Shown in pieces: positions 7,273 to 12,645 of a DNA stretch of 12,645 nt. Source of the stretch: Cyanobacteria bacterium UBA4641. GTDB lineage: Bacteria > Cyanobacteriota > Vampirovibrionia > Gastranaerophilales > Gastranaerophilaceae. The translations under genes and the position numbers were made by a program. The stretch covers positions 1 to 12,645 of the forward strand of contig DHMN01000062.1 of the NCBI GenBank assembly GCA_002405805.1. Reading direction: 5' to 3'. The notes below the pieces were generated by a model. That model saw only the letters and a list, made by a program, of their open reading frames with translations. It was not told where the DNA came from and ran no database searches. Positions within the stretch are counted from its first letter, which is position 1. Every line of letters begins with the position of its first letter.

Positions 7273-8295
7273 ATGTCAAAAGAGAAAGCAAATATTGCAG
7301 TTTTAGGCGCTACAGGTGTTGTAGGTAGAGAAATTACAAAAATTATTGATGAATTGAAAGTTGATTTTAATACTATTAAATTTTTGTCTAGTGCAAAAAG
7401 TGCAGGTACAAAAATCGAATTTCAAGGCAAAGAATACACTGTAGAAGAAGCTAAACCTGAAAGTTTTGACGGAGTTAATATCGTGTTGGCATCAGCAGGC
7501 GGTTCAACTTCTCAAAAATTCGCTCCTGAAATTGTAAAAAGAGGAGGCGTCTTGATTGACAATTCTTCTGCTTTCAGAATGGAACCTGATGTTCCTCTTG
7601 TTATTGCTTATGTAAATGACGAAGATTTGAAAAAGCACAAAGGTATTATTGCAAACCCTAACTGTTCAACATCTCAATTGATGCTTGTTTTAAAACCGTT
7701 GCATGACAGATTTGGTATTAAAAAACTTTTGGTTTCTACATACCAAGCTGTTTCTGGTGCTGGGTTAAAGGCAATTAATGAATTAACTGCAAATACAAAA
7801 GCAACTTTAGCAGGTGAAGATTTTGAAAATGAGGCTTTCAAAAAACCTATTTCATTCAACGTAATTCCGCAAATTGACGTATTTTGTGACAACGGATATA
7901 CAAAAGAAGAAATGAAAGTTGTAAATGAAACTAAAAAGATTTTACACCTTCCGCAAGATTTGCCGATTTCTTGTACGGCTGCTCGTGTTCCTGTTTATAA
8001 CGGACACTCTGAGGCTGTAGATATCGAATTTGAAAAACCTGTTACCTCTGATGAAGTAAGAGAAATTCTAAAAGATTCTTTCGGTTTAAAAGTTATTGAC
8101 AATCCTGAAAACTTTGAATACCCTACAACACGTGATGCCTCAGGCGTTGACCCTGTATTTGTAGGTCGTATCAGAAAGAATTTAGCTTTTGATAACGGAA
8201 TTTCATTGTGGTGCGTTGCTGATAACCTTAGAATCGGTGCGGCACTAAACACTGTAAGAATATGTAAAAAAGTTATAGAAATGGGTCTATACTAG
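7273..8295 (+). CDS. asd: Aspartate-semialdehyde dehydrogenase
   Basis: This cytoplasmic enzyme reduces L-aspartyl-4-phosphate with NADPH to aspartate semialdehyde. It is the branch-point step toward lysine/diaminopimelate, methionine and threonine. The 340-residue protein is full length. It has the NADP-binding GATGVVG loop (12-18), the acyl-enzyme Cys131 in NPNCST, the substrate-binding Arg238 and the catalytic His245 in RVPVYNGHSEA. A purine-rich stretch (GGGAAAGGAAAAG, 7254-7266) before the ATG can serve as ribosome-binding site. It appears to lead an operon with two small unknown genes, the first only 15 bases downstream. The diaminopimelate branch links it to peptidoglycan synthesis. 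Confidence 0.97.
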   Translation: MSKEKANIAVLGATGVVGREITKIIDELKVDFNTIKFLSSAKSAGTKIEFQGKEYTVEEAKPESFDGVNIVLASAGGSTSQKFAPEIVKRGGVLIDNSSAFRMEPDVPLVIAYVNDEDLKKHKGIIANPNCSTSQLMLVLKPLHDRFGIKKLLVSTYQAVSGAGLKAINELTANTKATLAGEDFENEAFKKPISFNVIPQIDVFCDNGYTKEEMKVVNETKKILHLPQDLPISCTAARVPVYNGHSEAVDIEFEKPVTSDEVREILKDSFGLKVIDNPENFEYPTTRDASGVDPVFVGRIRKNLAFDNGISLWCVADNLRIGAALNTVRICKKVIEMGLY

Positions 8296-8310
8296 AAAGA
8301 AGAAAACACT

Positions 8311-8613
8311 ATGCCAAGATTAGATGCTGTAATAAGCAAACTTCAAGTAGGCGACAAAGTCTATAGAGCACCTGAGTGGTGGAATTCTGCGCACAAGCTT
8401 AAAAAAGTTGCCAAAAACGATGAATATTTGAGAAATTTAAAAGCAAATGCCACATTTAATTCTTCATACAAAGTTGTTGATGCTGAAGATAAACAAATGG
8501 ATGTATTTACCTCAAGTATGAAATCAAATTTGGATACTGAAAAGTATGCGGAATTTGCACCATGGAATTCAATGTACAACAAATTTAAAACACTAATAAT
8601 TTTTAAGAAATAA
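8311..8613 (+). CDS. Small basic unknown protein, 100 residues
   Basis: I do not recognise this protein. It is soluble by appearance and rich in lysine and asparagine, with no cysteine, signal peptide or membrane segment. It has an aromatic motif APEWWNSAHKLKK near residues 20-32 and ends in a basic hydrophobic tail (KTLIIFKK). It starts 15 bases after asd, behind a weak purine-rich site (GAAAGAAGA), and is followed 16 bases later by another small gene, so the three look co-transcribed. Base composition matches its neighbours. The operon position supports a real gene. It does not show a role in amino-acid synthesis. Confidence 0.65.
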   Translation: MPRLDAVISKLQVGDKVYRAPEWWNSAHKLKKVAKNDEYLRNLKANATFNSSYKVVDAEDKQMDVFTSSMKSNLDTEKYAEFAPWNSMYNKFKTLIIFKK

Positions 8614-8629
8614 ATCTTAGGGAGAAAAA

Positions 8630-8863
8630 ATGAAAATCAGTAAACTTACAATTACCTCCATTTTCCCCGGATATTCTGATTTGGTGAAAATTGAAAAACC
8701 TGAAACTGAACGTGCAACTCGTTTAATACAGGATAGACTTTACGCCAGAAGCGGATATTTTACAGAAAATGACGATATTCCGGAGTTTTTGAAACACGTT
8801 ATTTCAAATGTAAGAAAAATCACAAACAAAGAAAATGAAACTCCAAAAACTTTTATCGGATAG
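8630..8863 (+). CDS. Small unknown protein, 77 residues
   Basis: I do not recognise this protein. A clear ribosome-binding site (AGGGAGA, about 8618-8624) precedes the ATG. The product starts MKISKLTITSIFPGYSDLV, has a charged middle (EKPETERATRLIQDRLYAR) and a Lys/Asn-rich end. It has no cysteine, signal peptide or membrane segment. It is the last gene before a long terminator hairpin, 16 bases behind the 100-residue gene and in the same direction as asd. The good ribosome-binding site and operon position support a real gene; function is unknown. Confidence 0.65.
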   Translation: MKISKLTITSIFPGYSDLVKIEKPETERATRLIQDRLYARSGYFTENDDIPEFLKHVISNVRKITNKENETPKTFIG

Positions 8864-8875
8864 AGTTTTTTAATC

Positions 8876-8933
8876 AAAAATCCCTGTTTACTTAACAATA
8901 ATATTACTTTTTGTTAATAAACTGGGATTTTTT
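8876..8933 (+). terminator. Long hairpin terminator of the asd operon
   Basis: AAAAATCCC (8876-8884) pairs with GGGATTTTT (8924-8932). The inner arms GTTTA/TAAAC and TTAACAA/TTGTTAA continue the stem across one mismatch and one bulged base, leaving a loop of about 12 bases. The T-run on the right and the A-run on the left suit termination in either direction. It starts 13 bases after the last gene of the asd operon. Confidence 0.8.
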
Positions 8934-8946
8934 GTCTGTTTTTATG

Positions 8947-8952
8947 TATAAT
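8947..8952 (+). promoter_or_regulatory. Possible -10 box of the rfaE2-like gene
   Basis: A perfect TATAAT lies 23 bases before the ATG, just after the asd terminator. Initiation near 8959 would leave a short leader holding the GAGGG ribosome-binding site (8963-8967). No good -35 box is seen. Confidence 0.4.
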
Positions 8953-8975
8953 TAAGGCATTAGAGGGTATATTTT

Positions 8976-9446
8976 ATGGGACAACTCTTACGGAGAGAAA
9001 ACGTAGCGGATTTCGTGAAAAAACTGCATCAAAGTGGAAAGACAGTCGTTGTCACAAACGGATGTTTTGATATTTTGCATGTCGGTCATGTCAGATATCT
9101 GCAAAAGACAAAATCATTTGCGGACTATATGATTGTGTTGTTAAATTCAGACAAATCTGTTCGCAGTATAAAAGGACCGACTCGTCCGATTAATAATGAA
9201 CAAGATAGGGCAGAAGTATTGAACGCACTGGCTTGTGTTGATTATGTTGTTATGTTTGACGAAGACAGTCCAGCAAATCTTATTGATGAAATCAAGCCTG
9301 ATGTTTATACAAAAGGGGCGGATTACACAATGAAAACTCTTCCGGAGGCAGATATAATGAGGAAGAATAACATTCGAGTTGAGTTTATTGAATTTGTCGC
9401 AGGCAAATCCACCACAAATACAATAAATAAGATGAAAGAAAGTTAA
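8976..9446 (+). CDS. rfaE2: D-glycero-beta-D-manno-heptose 1-phosphate adenylyltransferase
   Basis: This enzyme transfers AMP from ATP to heptose 1-phosphate to make ADP-heptose, the donor for the inner core of LPS. The 156-residue protein corresponds to the C-terminal (nucleotidyltransferase) half of E. coli HldE, here encoded alone. It has the GCFDILHVGHVRYL block (29-42) with the HxGH motif (35-38), NSDKSVRSIKGPTRPI (57-72), the ACVDYVVMFDEDSP block (86-99), KGADY (113-117) and STT (145-147). The kinase half must be supplied by another gene. GAGGG (8963-8967) is the ribosome-binding site. Related glycerol-phosphate cytidylyltransferases share the HxGH fold, but the KGADY and FDEDSP blocks favour the heptose enzyme. 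Any link of its transcription to lpxD downstream is uncertain because of the 260-base gap. Confidence 0.88.
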   Translation: MGQLLRRENVADFVKKLHQSGKTVVVTNGCFDILHVGHVRYLQKTKSFADYMIVLLNSDKSVRSIKGPTRPINNEQDRAEVLNALACVDYVVMFDEDSPANLIDEIKPDVYTKGADYTMKTLPEADIMRKNNIRVEFIEFVAGKSTTNTINKMKES

Positions 9447-9516
9447 AAGGGGCATCAAGAAAAAAGAAACTGGAACTTATAGAAATAAATAATCCAAATT
9501 GGTTTGATTTGTATTA

Positions 9517-9525
9517 TGATATAAT
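9517..9525 (+). promoter_or_regulatory. Extended -10 promoter upstream of lpxD
   Basis: TGATATAAT is a perfect extended -10 element (TGNTATAAT). The nearest -35-like sequence is TTGGTT (9499-9504) with a short 15-base spacer, but extended -10 promoters need little -35 match. Initiation near 9532 would place the palindromic element at the very start of an lpxD leader of about 175 bases. Confidence 0.45.
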
Positions 9526-9533
9526 AAACTAAA

Positions 9534-9605
9534 GCTGGATTTTTTCGGGCAAGTGCCCTCAGAATGACGAACTCGTCATTGCGAGCGTTAGCGAAGCAAT
9601 CCAGC
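9534..9605. repeat. 72-bp palindromic intergenic element with terminal inverted repeats
   Basis: The element is bounded by perfect 8-bp inverted ends, GCTGGATT (9534-9541) and AATCCAGC (9598-9605). Inside are two further hairpins: GGGC/GCCC (9547-9550 and 9555-9558) and AATGACGA/TCGTCATT (9563-9570 and 9573-9580). The phrase CAGAATGAC also occurs in the 60-bp repeat at 49-57. From memory, GTCATTGCGAGC-type repeats are scattered between genes in many bacteria. It encodes nothing, and is probably a small non-autonomous mobile or palindromic element. Confidence 0.75.
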
Positions 9606-9693
9606 CTATATACATTAAAAGCATACTAAATGGGGTTAAATCAGTAACTAAAAATCAAATCTTTGTGATAAAACAAATTTTAACAGATTATAT

Positions 9694-9700
9694 AAAGGAG
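9694..9700 (+). promoter_or_regulatory. Ribosome-binding site that sets the lpxD start
   Basis: AAAGGAG lies 6 bases before the ATG at 9707. A GTG at 9665 in the same frame would add 14 residues but has no such site and would place this site inside the coding region, so 9707 is preferred. Confidence 0.85.
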
Positions 9701-9706
9701 AAAAGA

Positions 9707-10804
9707 ATGAAATCATTTACAGTAGATGAAATTACACAAATCGTTGGCGGTATGTTGACAAAATCAGCAAGCCCTGAAATTACTCATATTGCACCACCGC
9801 TATTGGCAGATGAACACACATTGGCTCTTGCTTTGGGCGAAGAAGAAATCGCAAACCTTGCAAAGTCACAAGCTAAAGCAGCTTTAGTTCCACTAGGCGT
9901 TCAAATTGACGGTTTCACTACTATTGAGGTAGAAAGACCAAGACTTGCAATGATGAAATTGTTGAACTTGTTCTACGTACCTCCTGTTGTAAACAAAGAC
10001 ATTCACCCAACTGCAACTGTTGACCCAACTGCAAAACTTGGCCAAAATGTTTGCATCGGTCCAAATGTTGTTGTTTCTCCAAATGTCGTAATCGGTGATA
10101 ATACAAAAATTTTGGCTAATTCATACATCGGTAGCAATGTAAAAATCGGTAACAACTGTTTCTTCCATCCGGGGGTAAACATTGGTGACAGAGTTCAAAT
10201 CGGTAATGATGTAATTCTTAACCACGGAGTTTCTCTTGGTGCTGACGGTTTCAGTTTCGTAACAGAAAATCCTAACAATATTGAAAACGCAAGAAAAGAA
10301 GGCGAAATCAAAGAAGGCGATGTTGAACAAGTTATCTTCAAAATTCCTTCAATCGGTTCTGTTGTTATCGGTAATAACGTAGAAATCGGTGCAAATACTG
10401 CAATTGACCGTGGTACAATTGAAAATACCGTAGTTGGTGATAATACAAAAATTGATGACCTTGTTATGATTGGTCACAACTGCCGTATCGGAAAAGGCTG
10501 CTTAATTGTTTCTCAAGTAGGTATCGCAGGCAGCTGTGTAATCGGTGATAGAGTAGTTATTGCAGGTCAAGCAGGTTTGGCTGACCACATTGAAATCGGT
10601 TCTGATACAATTATTACAGCAAAAGCAGGTGTAACAAAATCATTCCCTGCAAAATCAATTATCGTTGGTATTCCTGCTGTTCCTAGAAAGGATTTCATCA
10701 AACAATTGAAAACTATGAAGGATGCACAAGATATCTTTGCTAAATTCAGAAAATTTGAACCAATGTTAAAATCATTTGAGGAAGCTCACCAAGAGGAATT
10801 ATAA
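9707..10804 (+). CDS. lpxD: UDP-3-O-(3-hydroxyacyl)glucosamine N-acyltransferase
   Basis: LpxD adds the second 3-hydroxyacyl chain, from acyl-ACP, to the amino group of UDP-3-O-acylglucosamine, the third step of lipid A synthesis. The 365-residue protein has the N-terminal uridine-binding domain (about 1-97), then a left-handed beta helix of hexapeptide repeats (about 98-335, many copies of the I/V-G-x-N type), and a helical C-terminus. The catalytic His is His257 in MIGHNCRIG. NHGVSLGADGF (172-182) is the usual neighbour of the acyl-binding groove. Compared with E. coli LpxD as I recall it, there is a charged insertion at about 186-211 before KIPSIG. The gene leads a tight operon, with only 3 bases to lpxC. 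LpxA shares the repeat fold, but the N-terminal domain and IGHN motif favour LpxD. Confidence 0.95.
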   Translation: MKSFTVDEITQIVGGMLTKSASPEITHIAPPLLADEHTLALALGEEEIANLAKSQAKAALVPLGVQIDGFTTIEVERPRLAMMKLLNLFYVPPVVNKDIHPTATVDPTAKLGQNVCIGPNVVVSPNVVIGDNTKILANSYIGSNVKIGNNCFFHPGVNIGDRVQIGNDVILNHGVSLGADGFSFVTENPNNIENARKEGEIKEGDVEQVIFKIPSIGSVVIGNNVEIGANTAIDRGTIENTVVGDNTKIDDLVMIGHNCRIGKGCLIVSQVGIAGSCVIGDRVVIAGQAGLADHIEIGSDTIITAKAGVTKSFPAKSIIVGIPAVPRKDFIKQLKTMKDAQDIFAKFRKFEPMLKSFEEAHQEEL

Positions 10805-10807
10805 TAA

Positions 10808-11626
10808 ATGGTAACACTAAAAAAAGAGGTAAAACTTGTCGGAAACGGTTTGATGAAAAATAAACCGTGTGAAGTGACACTATTTCCGTCAAACTCAGGT
10901 CAAATCAGATATTTTGTAAAGGATAAAGATTCTTTTACTGCTGACGTTGACCACGTATTGGCAACTGACCACTGCGTTGTTATGGGGACTAAAAAAGCTC
11001 GTACAATGCTAACAGAACACCTATCAGCGGCTTTAGCTTTTTGTCATATTGATTCGGTTGACATCTGTATGACAGAGGAAGAAGTACCTGCATTGGATGG
11101 TAGTTCTTTAAAATGGGTTGAGGCAATTAAAGAGGCTGGAACAGATAAACCGTTTTTTGCTAAAGATAAATTCTACACGGTAAAAGAGCCTGTGTATTAT
11201 CTCAACGGAAAAACAAGCCTTGTGATTTTGCCAAGTGACAATTTGTTTATCTCTTATGCTGTAAATTACGACCATCCTGATTTAACTCGCAAGTTCGTAA
11301 ATTACAACCCTAAAAATAAATACGAAATCATAGAGGCTAGAACTTTTGGGTTCTACCATGATTTGAAGAAATACCAAATGCTTGGATTTGCACAGGGTGT
11401 AACCCAAGAAAACACCGTTGGTTTAACTGATGATGGCGGTTACACAACTGAATTGCGTTCAGAAAACGAACCAATCAAACACAAAATTCTTGATTTAATC
11501 GGTGATTTATATTTGACAGGTGTAAATCCGCTTAATATGAGATGTCAAATTTTGGCAAAAGAGGCAGGACATGCTGTCCACGTAAAGGTAGCAAAAATGT
11601 TAAAAGATAAGTTAGTAGAAATATAA
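10808..11626 (+). CDS. lpxC: UDP-3-O-acyl-N-acetylglucosamine deacetylase (LpxC)
   Basis: LpxC is the zinc-dependent deacetylase that commits UDP-acyl-GlcNAc to lipid A synthesis. The 272-residue protein is shorter than the roughly 305 of E. coli. Zinc ligands are His71 (in TEHLSAAL), His225 and Asp229 (in HKILD), with catalytic Glu70 and His255 (in GHAVH). The ARTFGF loop (177-182) and the ALDGSS turn (95-100) are also present. The N-terminal GxGLHS/TG motif of typical LpxC is changed to GNGLMKN (12-18), losing its His. All zinc and catalytic residues remain, so the enzyme should be active. AGAGGA (10792-10797) inside the end of lpxD is the ribosome-binding site, so translation is probably coupled. 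No fusion to FabZ is seen; the two are separate genes. Confidence 0.94.
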   Translation: MVTLKKEVKLVGNGLMKNKPCEVTLFPSNSGQIRYFVKDKDSFTADVDHVLATDHCVVMGTKKARTMLTEHLSAALAFCHIDSVDICMTEEEVPALDGSSLKWVEAIKEAGTDKPFFAKDKFYTVKEPVYYLNGKTSLVILPSDNLFISYAVNYDHPDLTRKFVNYNPKNKYEIIEARTFGFYHDLKKYQMLGFAQGVTQENTVGLTDDGGYTTELRSENEPIKHKILDLIGDLYLTGVNPLNMRCQILAKEAGHAVHVKVAKMLKDKLVEI

Positions 11627-11636
11627 GGAGAGAAAA

Positions 11637-12083
11637 ATGTCAGAAGAAACTAAAATTTTAAGCTTTGATACTATGCAAATCATGGATATGATTCCTCACA
11701 GATATCCATTCTTGCTTGTTGATAGAATTACAGAATGTGTACCTGGGAAATATGCTAAAGGTTACAAAAATATGACTATGAATGAACAATTTTTCCAAGG
11801 TCACTTCCCTAATAACCCAATTATGCCTGGGGTATTGCAACTTGAAGCAATGGCACAATGTTCAGCTCCAATCTTGATGACAATGCCTGAATTTGAAGGT
11901 AAATTGACATTATACGCAGGAGTTGACGGTGTAAGATTTAAAAATATCGTAAGACCTGGTGACAGATTCGACATGGAAGTTGAATTGACTAAGGTAAAAG
12001 GACCTATCTGCAAGGCTCATGGTATTGGTAAAGTAGATGGTAAAGTTTGCGTAGAAGCAGACATGACTTTTGCTTTGAAATAA
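11637..12083 (+). CDS. fabZ: 3-hydroxyacyl-[acyl-carrier-protein] dehydratase FabZ
   Basis: FabZ removes water from 3-hydroxyacyl-ACP during fatty acid elongation. It competes with LpxA and LpxD for 3-hydroxyacyl-ACP and so helps balance phospholipid and lipid A synthesis. The 148-residue hot-dog-fold protein has MIPHRYPFLLVDRI (18-31) and the active-site stretch GHFPNNPIMPGVLQLEAMAQ (55-74) with catalytic His56 and Glu70. Length is normal. It begins 10 bases after lpxC behind a strong site (AAGGAGAG, 11625-11632) that overlaps the lpxC stop. The operon ends here, at the hairpin 22 bases downstream, with no lpxA in the remaining window. Confidence 0.96.
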   Translation: MSEETKILSFDTMQIMDMIPHRYPFLLVDRITECVPGKYAKGYKNMTMNEQFFQGHFPNNPIMPGVLQLEAMAQCSAPILMTMPEFEGKLTLYAGVDGVRFKNIVRPGDRFDMEVELTKVKGPICKAHGIGKVDGKVCVEADMTFALK

Positions 12084-12105
12084 GATTTGAAGAATAAAAG
12101 TTTTT

Positions 12106-12150
12106 AACGAGACGCGGTAGAGATGAAATCTCTACCGCGTCTCGTTTTGT
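12106..12150 (+). terminator. Perfect 19-bp hairpin terminator of the lpxD-lpxC-fabZ operon
   Basis: The left arm (12106-12124) and right arm (12128-12146) pair perfectly over 19 bp around a GAA loop, with a GC-rich core (GACGCGGTAGAG). A short T-run (TTTTGT) follows and TTTTT precedes the left arm, so it may work in either direction. It is unusually long for a terminator. Confidence 0.85.
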
Positions 12151-12203
12151 ATTGTTGTTGGCTTTACAATTCTGACATAGCTGTCGCCATACATTTAAAC
12201 TTA

Positions 12204-12263
12204 CCTGTCATTCTGAAAGCTTAGAAAATTTGTGCGAAGAATGAGTACAAATTTTTCTTGCTA
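12204..12263 (+). repeat. 60-bp dispersed repeat, copy 2
   Basis: This matches the reverse complement of 1-60 at 54 of 60 positions without gaps. It lies downstream of the lpx operon terminator and begins the repeat-rich tail of the window. See copy 1. Confidence 0.85.
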
Positions 12264-12313
12264 TTCAGAATCTCAAACTGAACATATTGAGATTATATAT
12301 TGATAATTTTATA

Positions 12314-12333
12314 GGTGGGCTAGTGAGCCCACC
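12314..12333. repeat. Short perfect hairpin
   Basis: GGTGGGCT (12314-12321) and AGCCCACC (12326-12333) pair perfectly around an AGTG loop. No T-run follows, so it is not a good terminator. It is GC-rich against an AT-rich flank and may be part of a dispersed element. Confidence 0.6.
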
Positions 12334-12374
12334 CTCCATATTCCAATTAAACATATAGGTCTATGTCACTTGTT

Positions 12375-12397
12375 CCCTCGCCCCTTGAGGGAGAGGG
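12375..12397. repeat. Imperfect GC-rich palindrome
   Basis: CCCTC (12375-12379) pairs with GAGGG (12393-12397). After a G/A mismatch, CCC (12381-12383) pairs with GGG (12389-12391). It marks the left end of the GC-rich part of the tail. Confidence 0.5.
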
Positions 12398-12435
12398 GGC
12401 AAAGCCTTTTATATTTTTCATGCACTCCGTGCAGG

Positions 12436-12459
12436 GGTGCTTTTGGTGGCAAAAGCACC
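12436..12459. repeat. Perfect 10-bp hairpin
   Basis: GGTGCTTTTG (12436-12445) and CAAAAGCACC (12450-12459) pair perfectly around a GTGG loop. A small palindrome, TGCACTCCGTGCA (12421-12433), lies just before it. No gene context explains it, and the closeness of several hairpins suggests a structured repeat unit. Confidence 0.65.
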
Positions 12460-12510
12460 GCAAAACCACCGACACGCCAACGTTCACATCAAACTAAAAA
12501 CTCGTACCAT

Positions 12511-12553
12511 AGCCGAATGACTCGTCACTTTCGTTCCTCAAACAAATTCGGCT
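12511..12553. repeat. AGCCGAA inverted repeat with nested hairpin
   Basis: AGCCGAA (12511-12517) pairs with TTCGGCT (12547-12553) across 29 bases that contain TGAC/GTCA. An overlapping alternative pairing, TCAAACAAA (12538-12546) with TTTGTTTGA (12570-12578), is also perfect over 9 bp. The two cannot form fully together. Confidence 0.5.
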
Positions 12554-12645
12554 TTTGTCATTTACTCGTTTTGTTTGATTGTTCACTTTTGGCTATTGTC
12601 GGATTTTTTGACCTAAGTGTTTAATTTGAGATGCTGAAACACCGA

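Larger units (their letters stand above)
9447..9706. other. Intergenic gap before lpxD
   Basis: No gene is seen in these 260 bases. They hold a perfect extended -10 promoter box (9517-9525), a 72-bp palindromic element (9534-9605) and the lpxD ribosome-binding site. No clear terminator of the preceding gene is visible before the promoter. Confidence 0.6.
12147..12645. other. Gene-free mosaic of palindromic repeats
   Basis: No convincing gene is visible over about 500 bases. In order, the region holds the second 60-bp repeat (12204-12263), a GGTGGGCT hairpin (12314-12333), an imperfect CCCTC/GAGGG palindrome (12375-12397), a perfect 10-bp hairpin (12436-12459) and a long AGCCGAA/TTCGGCT inverted repeat (12511-12553). 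The stretch from about 12370 to 12500 is clearly more GC-rich than the rest of the window. The sequence runs to the window edge, so flanking context is missing. Confidence 0.65.

Noticed and set aside
9147..9458. 103-residue minus-strand open frame
   Set aside because: It is the antisense shadow of the rfaE2-like gene, which has a full set of family motifs.
9665..9706. GTG start adding 14 residues to LpxD
   Set aside because: No ribosome-binding site precedes it, whereas AAAGGAG lies 6 bases before the ATG at 9707.
9447..9706. tRNA or riboswitch in the gap before lpxD
   Set aside because: The hairpins do not form a cloverleaf and I recognise no riboswitch core. The inverted ends fit a short palindromic repeat better.
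12370..12624. 84-residue open frame in the GC-rich tail
   Set aside because: It lies over several palindromic repeats, has no ribosome-binding site, has an Arg/Ser/His-rich composition unlike the Lys/Asn-rich neighbours, and looks like translated repeat DNA.
12204..12645. CRISPR array
   Set aside because: The repeats differ from one another in sequence, length and spacing, so there is no regular repeat-spacer pattern.

Overview
The window is AT-rich, single-copy-looking bacterial chromosome from a diderm (outer-membrane) organism. It carries lipid A genes (lpxD, lpxC, fabZ), a heptose-nucleotide enzyme (rfaE2 type), a very large AsmA/TamB-like envelope protein, rubrerythrin (typical of anaerobes and microaerophiles) and an SpmA/SpmB pair. 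The low GC, Lys/Asn-rich proteins, LPS genes, anaerobe enzymes and many short palindromic intergenic repeats suggest a gut-type Gastranaerophilales/Melainabacteria (non-photosynthetic Cyanobacteria) genome. This taxonomic call is an inference from gene content and was not tested by any search.

Layout. 1-195 is a repeat-bearing intergenic stretch. 196-567 (+) encodes a small double zinc-ribbon protein whose 3' end overlaps, tail to tail, the minus-strand spmA-spmB operon (1661 to 527). A 55-residue unknown protein (1869 to 1702, -) is divergent from rubrerythrin (2034-2612, +). Next comes a 1499-residue AsmA-like protein (2671-7170, +). Aspartate-semialdehyde dehydrogenase (7273-8295) and two small unknown genes (8311-8613, 8630-8863) form an apparent operon that ends in a long hairpin terminator. 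A stand-alone heptose-1-phosphate adenylyltransferase (8976-9446) follows. After a 260-base gap with a small palindromic element comes the tight operon lpxD-lpxC-fabZ (9707-12083), closed by a perfect 19-bp hairpin. The last 0.5 kb (12147-12645) has no convincing gene. It is a mosaic of palindromic repeats, one of which is an inverted copy of the first 60 bases of the window.

How the genes work together. LpxC and LpxD catalyse the committed and next acylation steps of lipid A synthesis, and FabZ feeds the shared acyl-ACP pool. The RfaE2-like enzyme makes ADP-heptose for the LPS core, and the AsmA-like protein may carry lipid between the membranes. Asd supplies lysine/diaminopimelate, methionine and threonine precursors, so much of the window serves the cell envelope. 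Rubrerythrin handles peroxide.

The main oddities are three genes that look leaderless (promoter -10 box close to the ATG, no ribosome-binding site), an LpxC lacking the usual N-terminal His-Ser/Thr-Gly motif, an lpx operon that stops before lpxA, a minigene with a strong ribosome-binding site, and the repeat mosaic. I did not find a clearly new multi-gene system.
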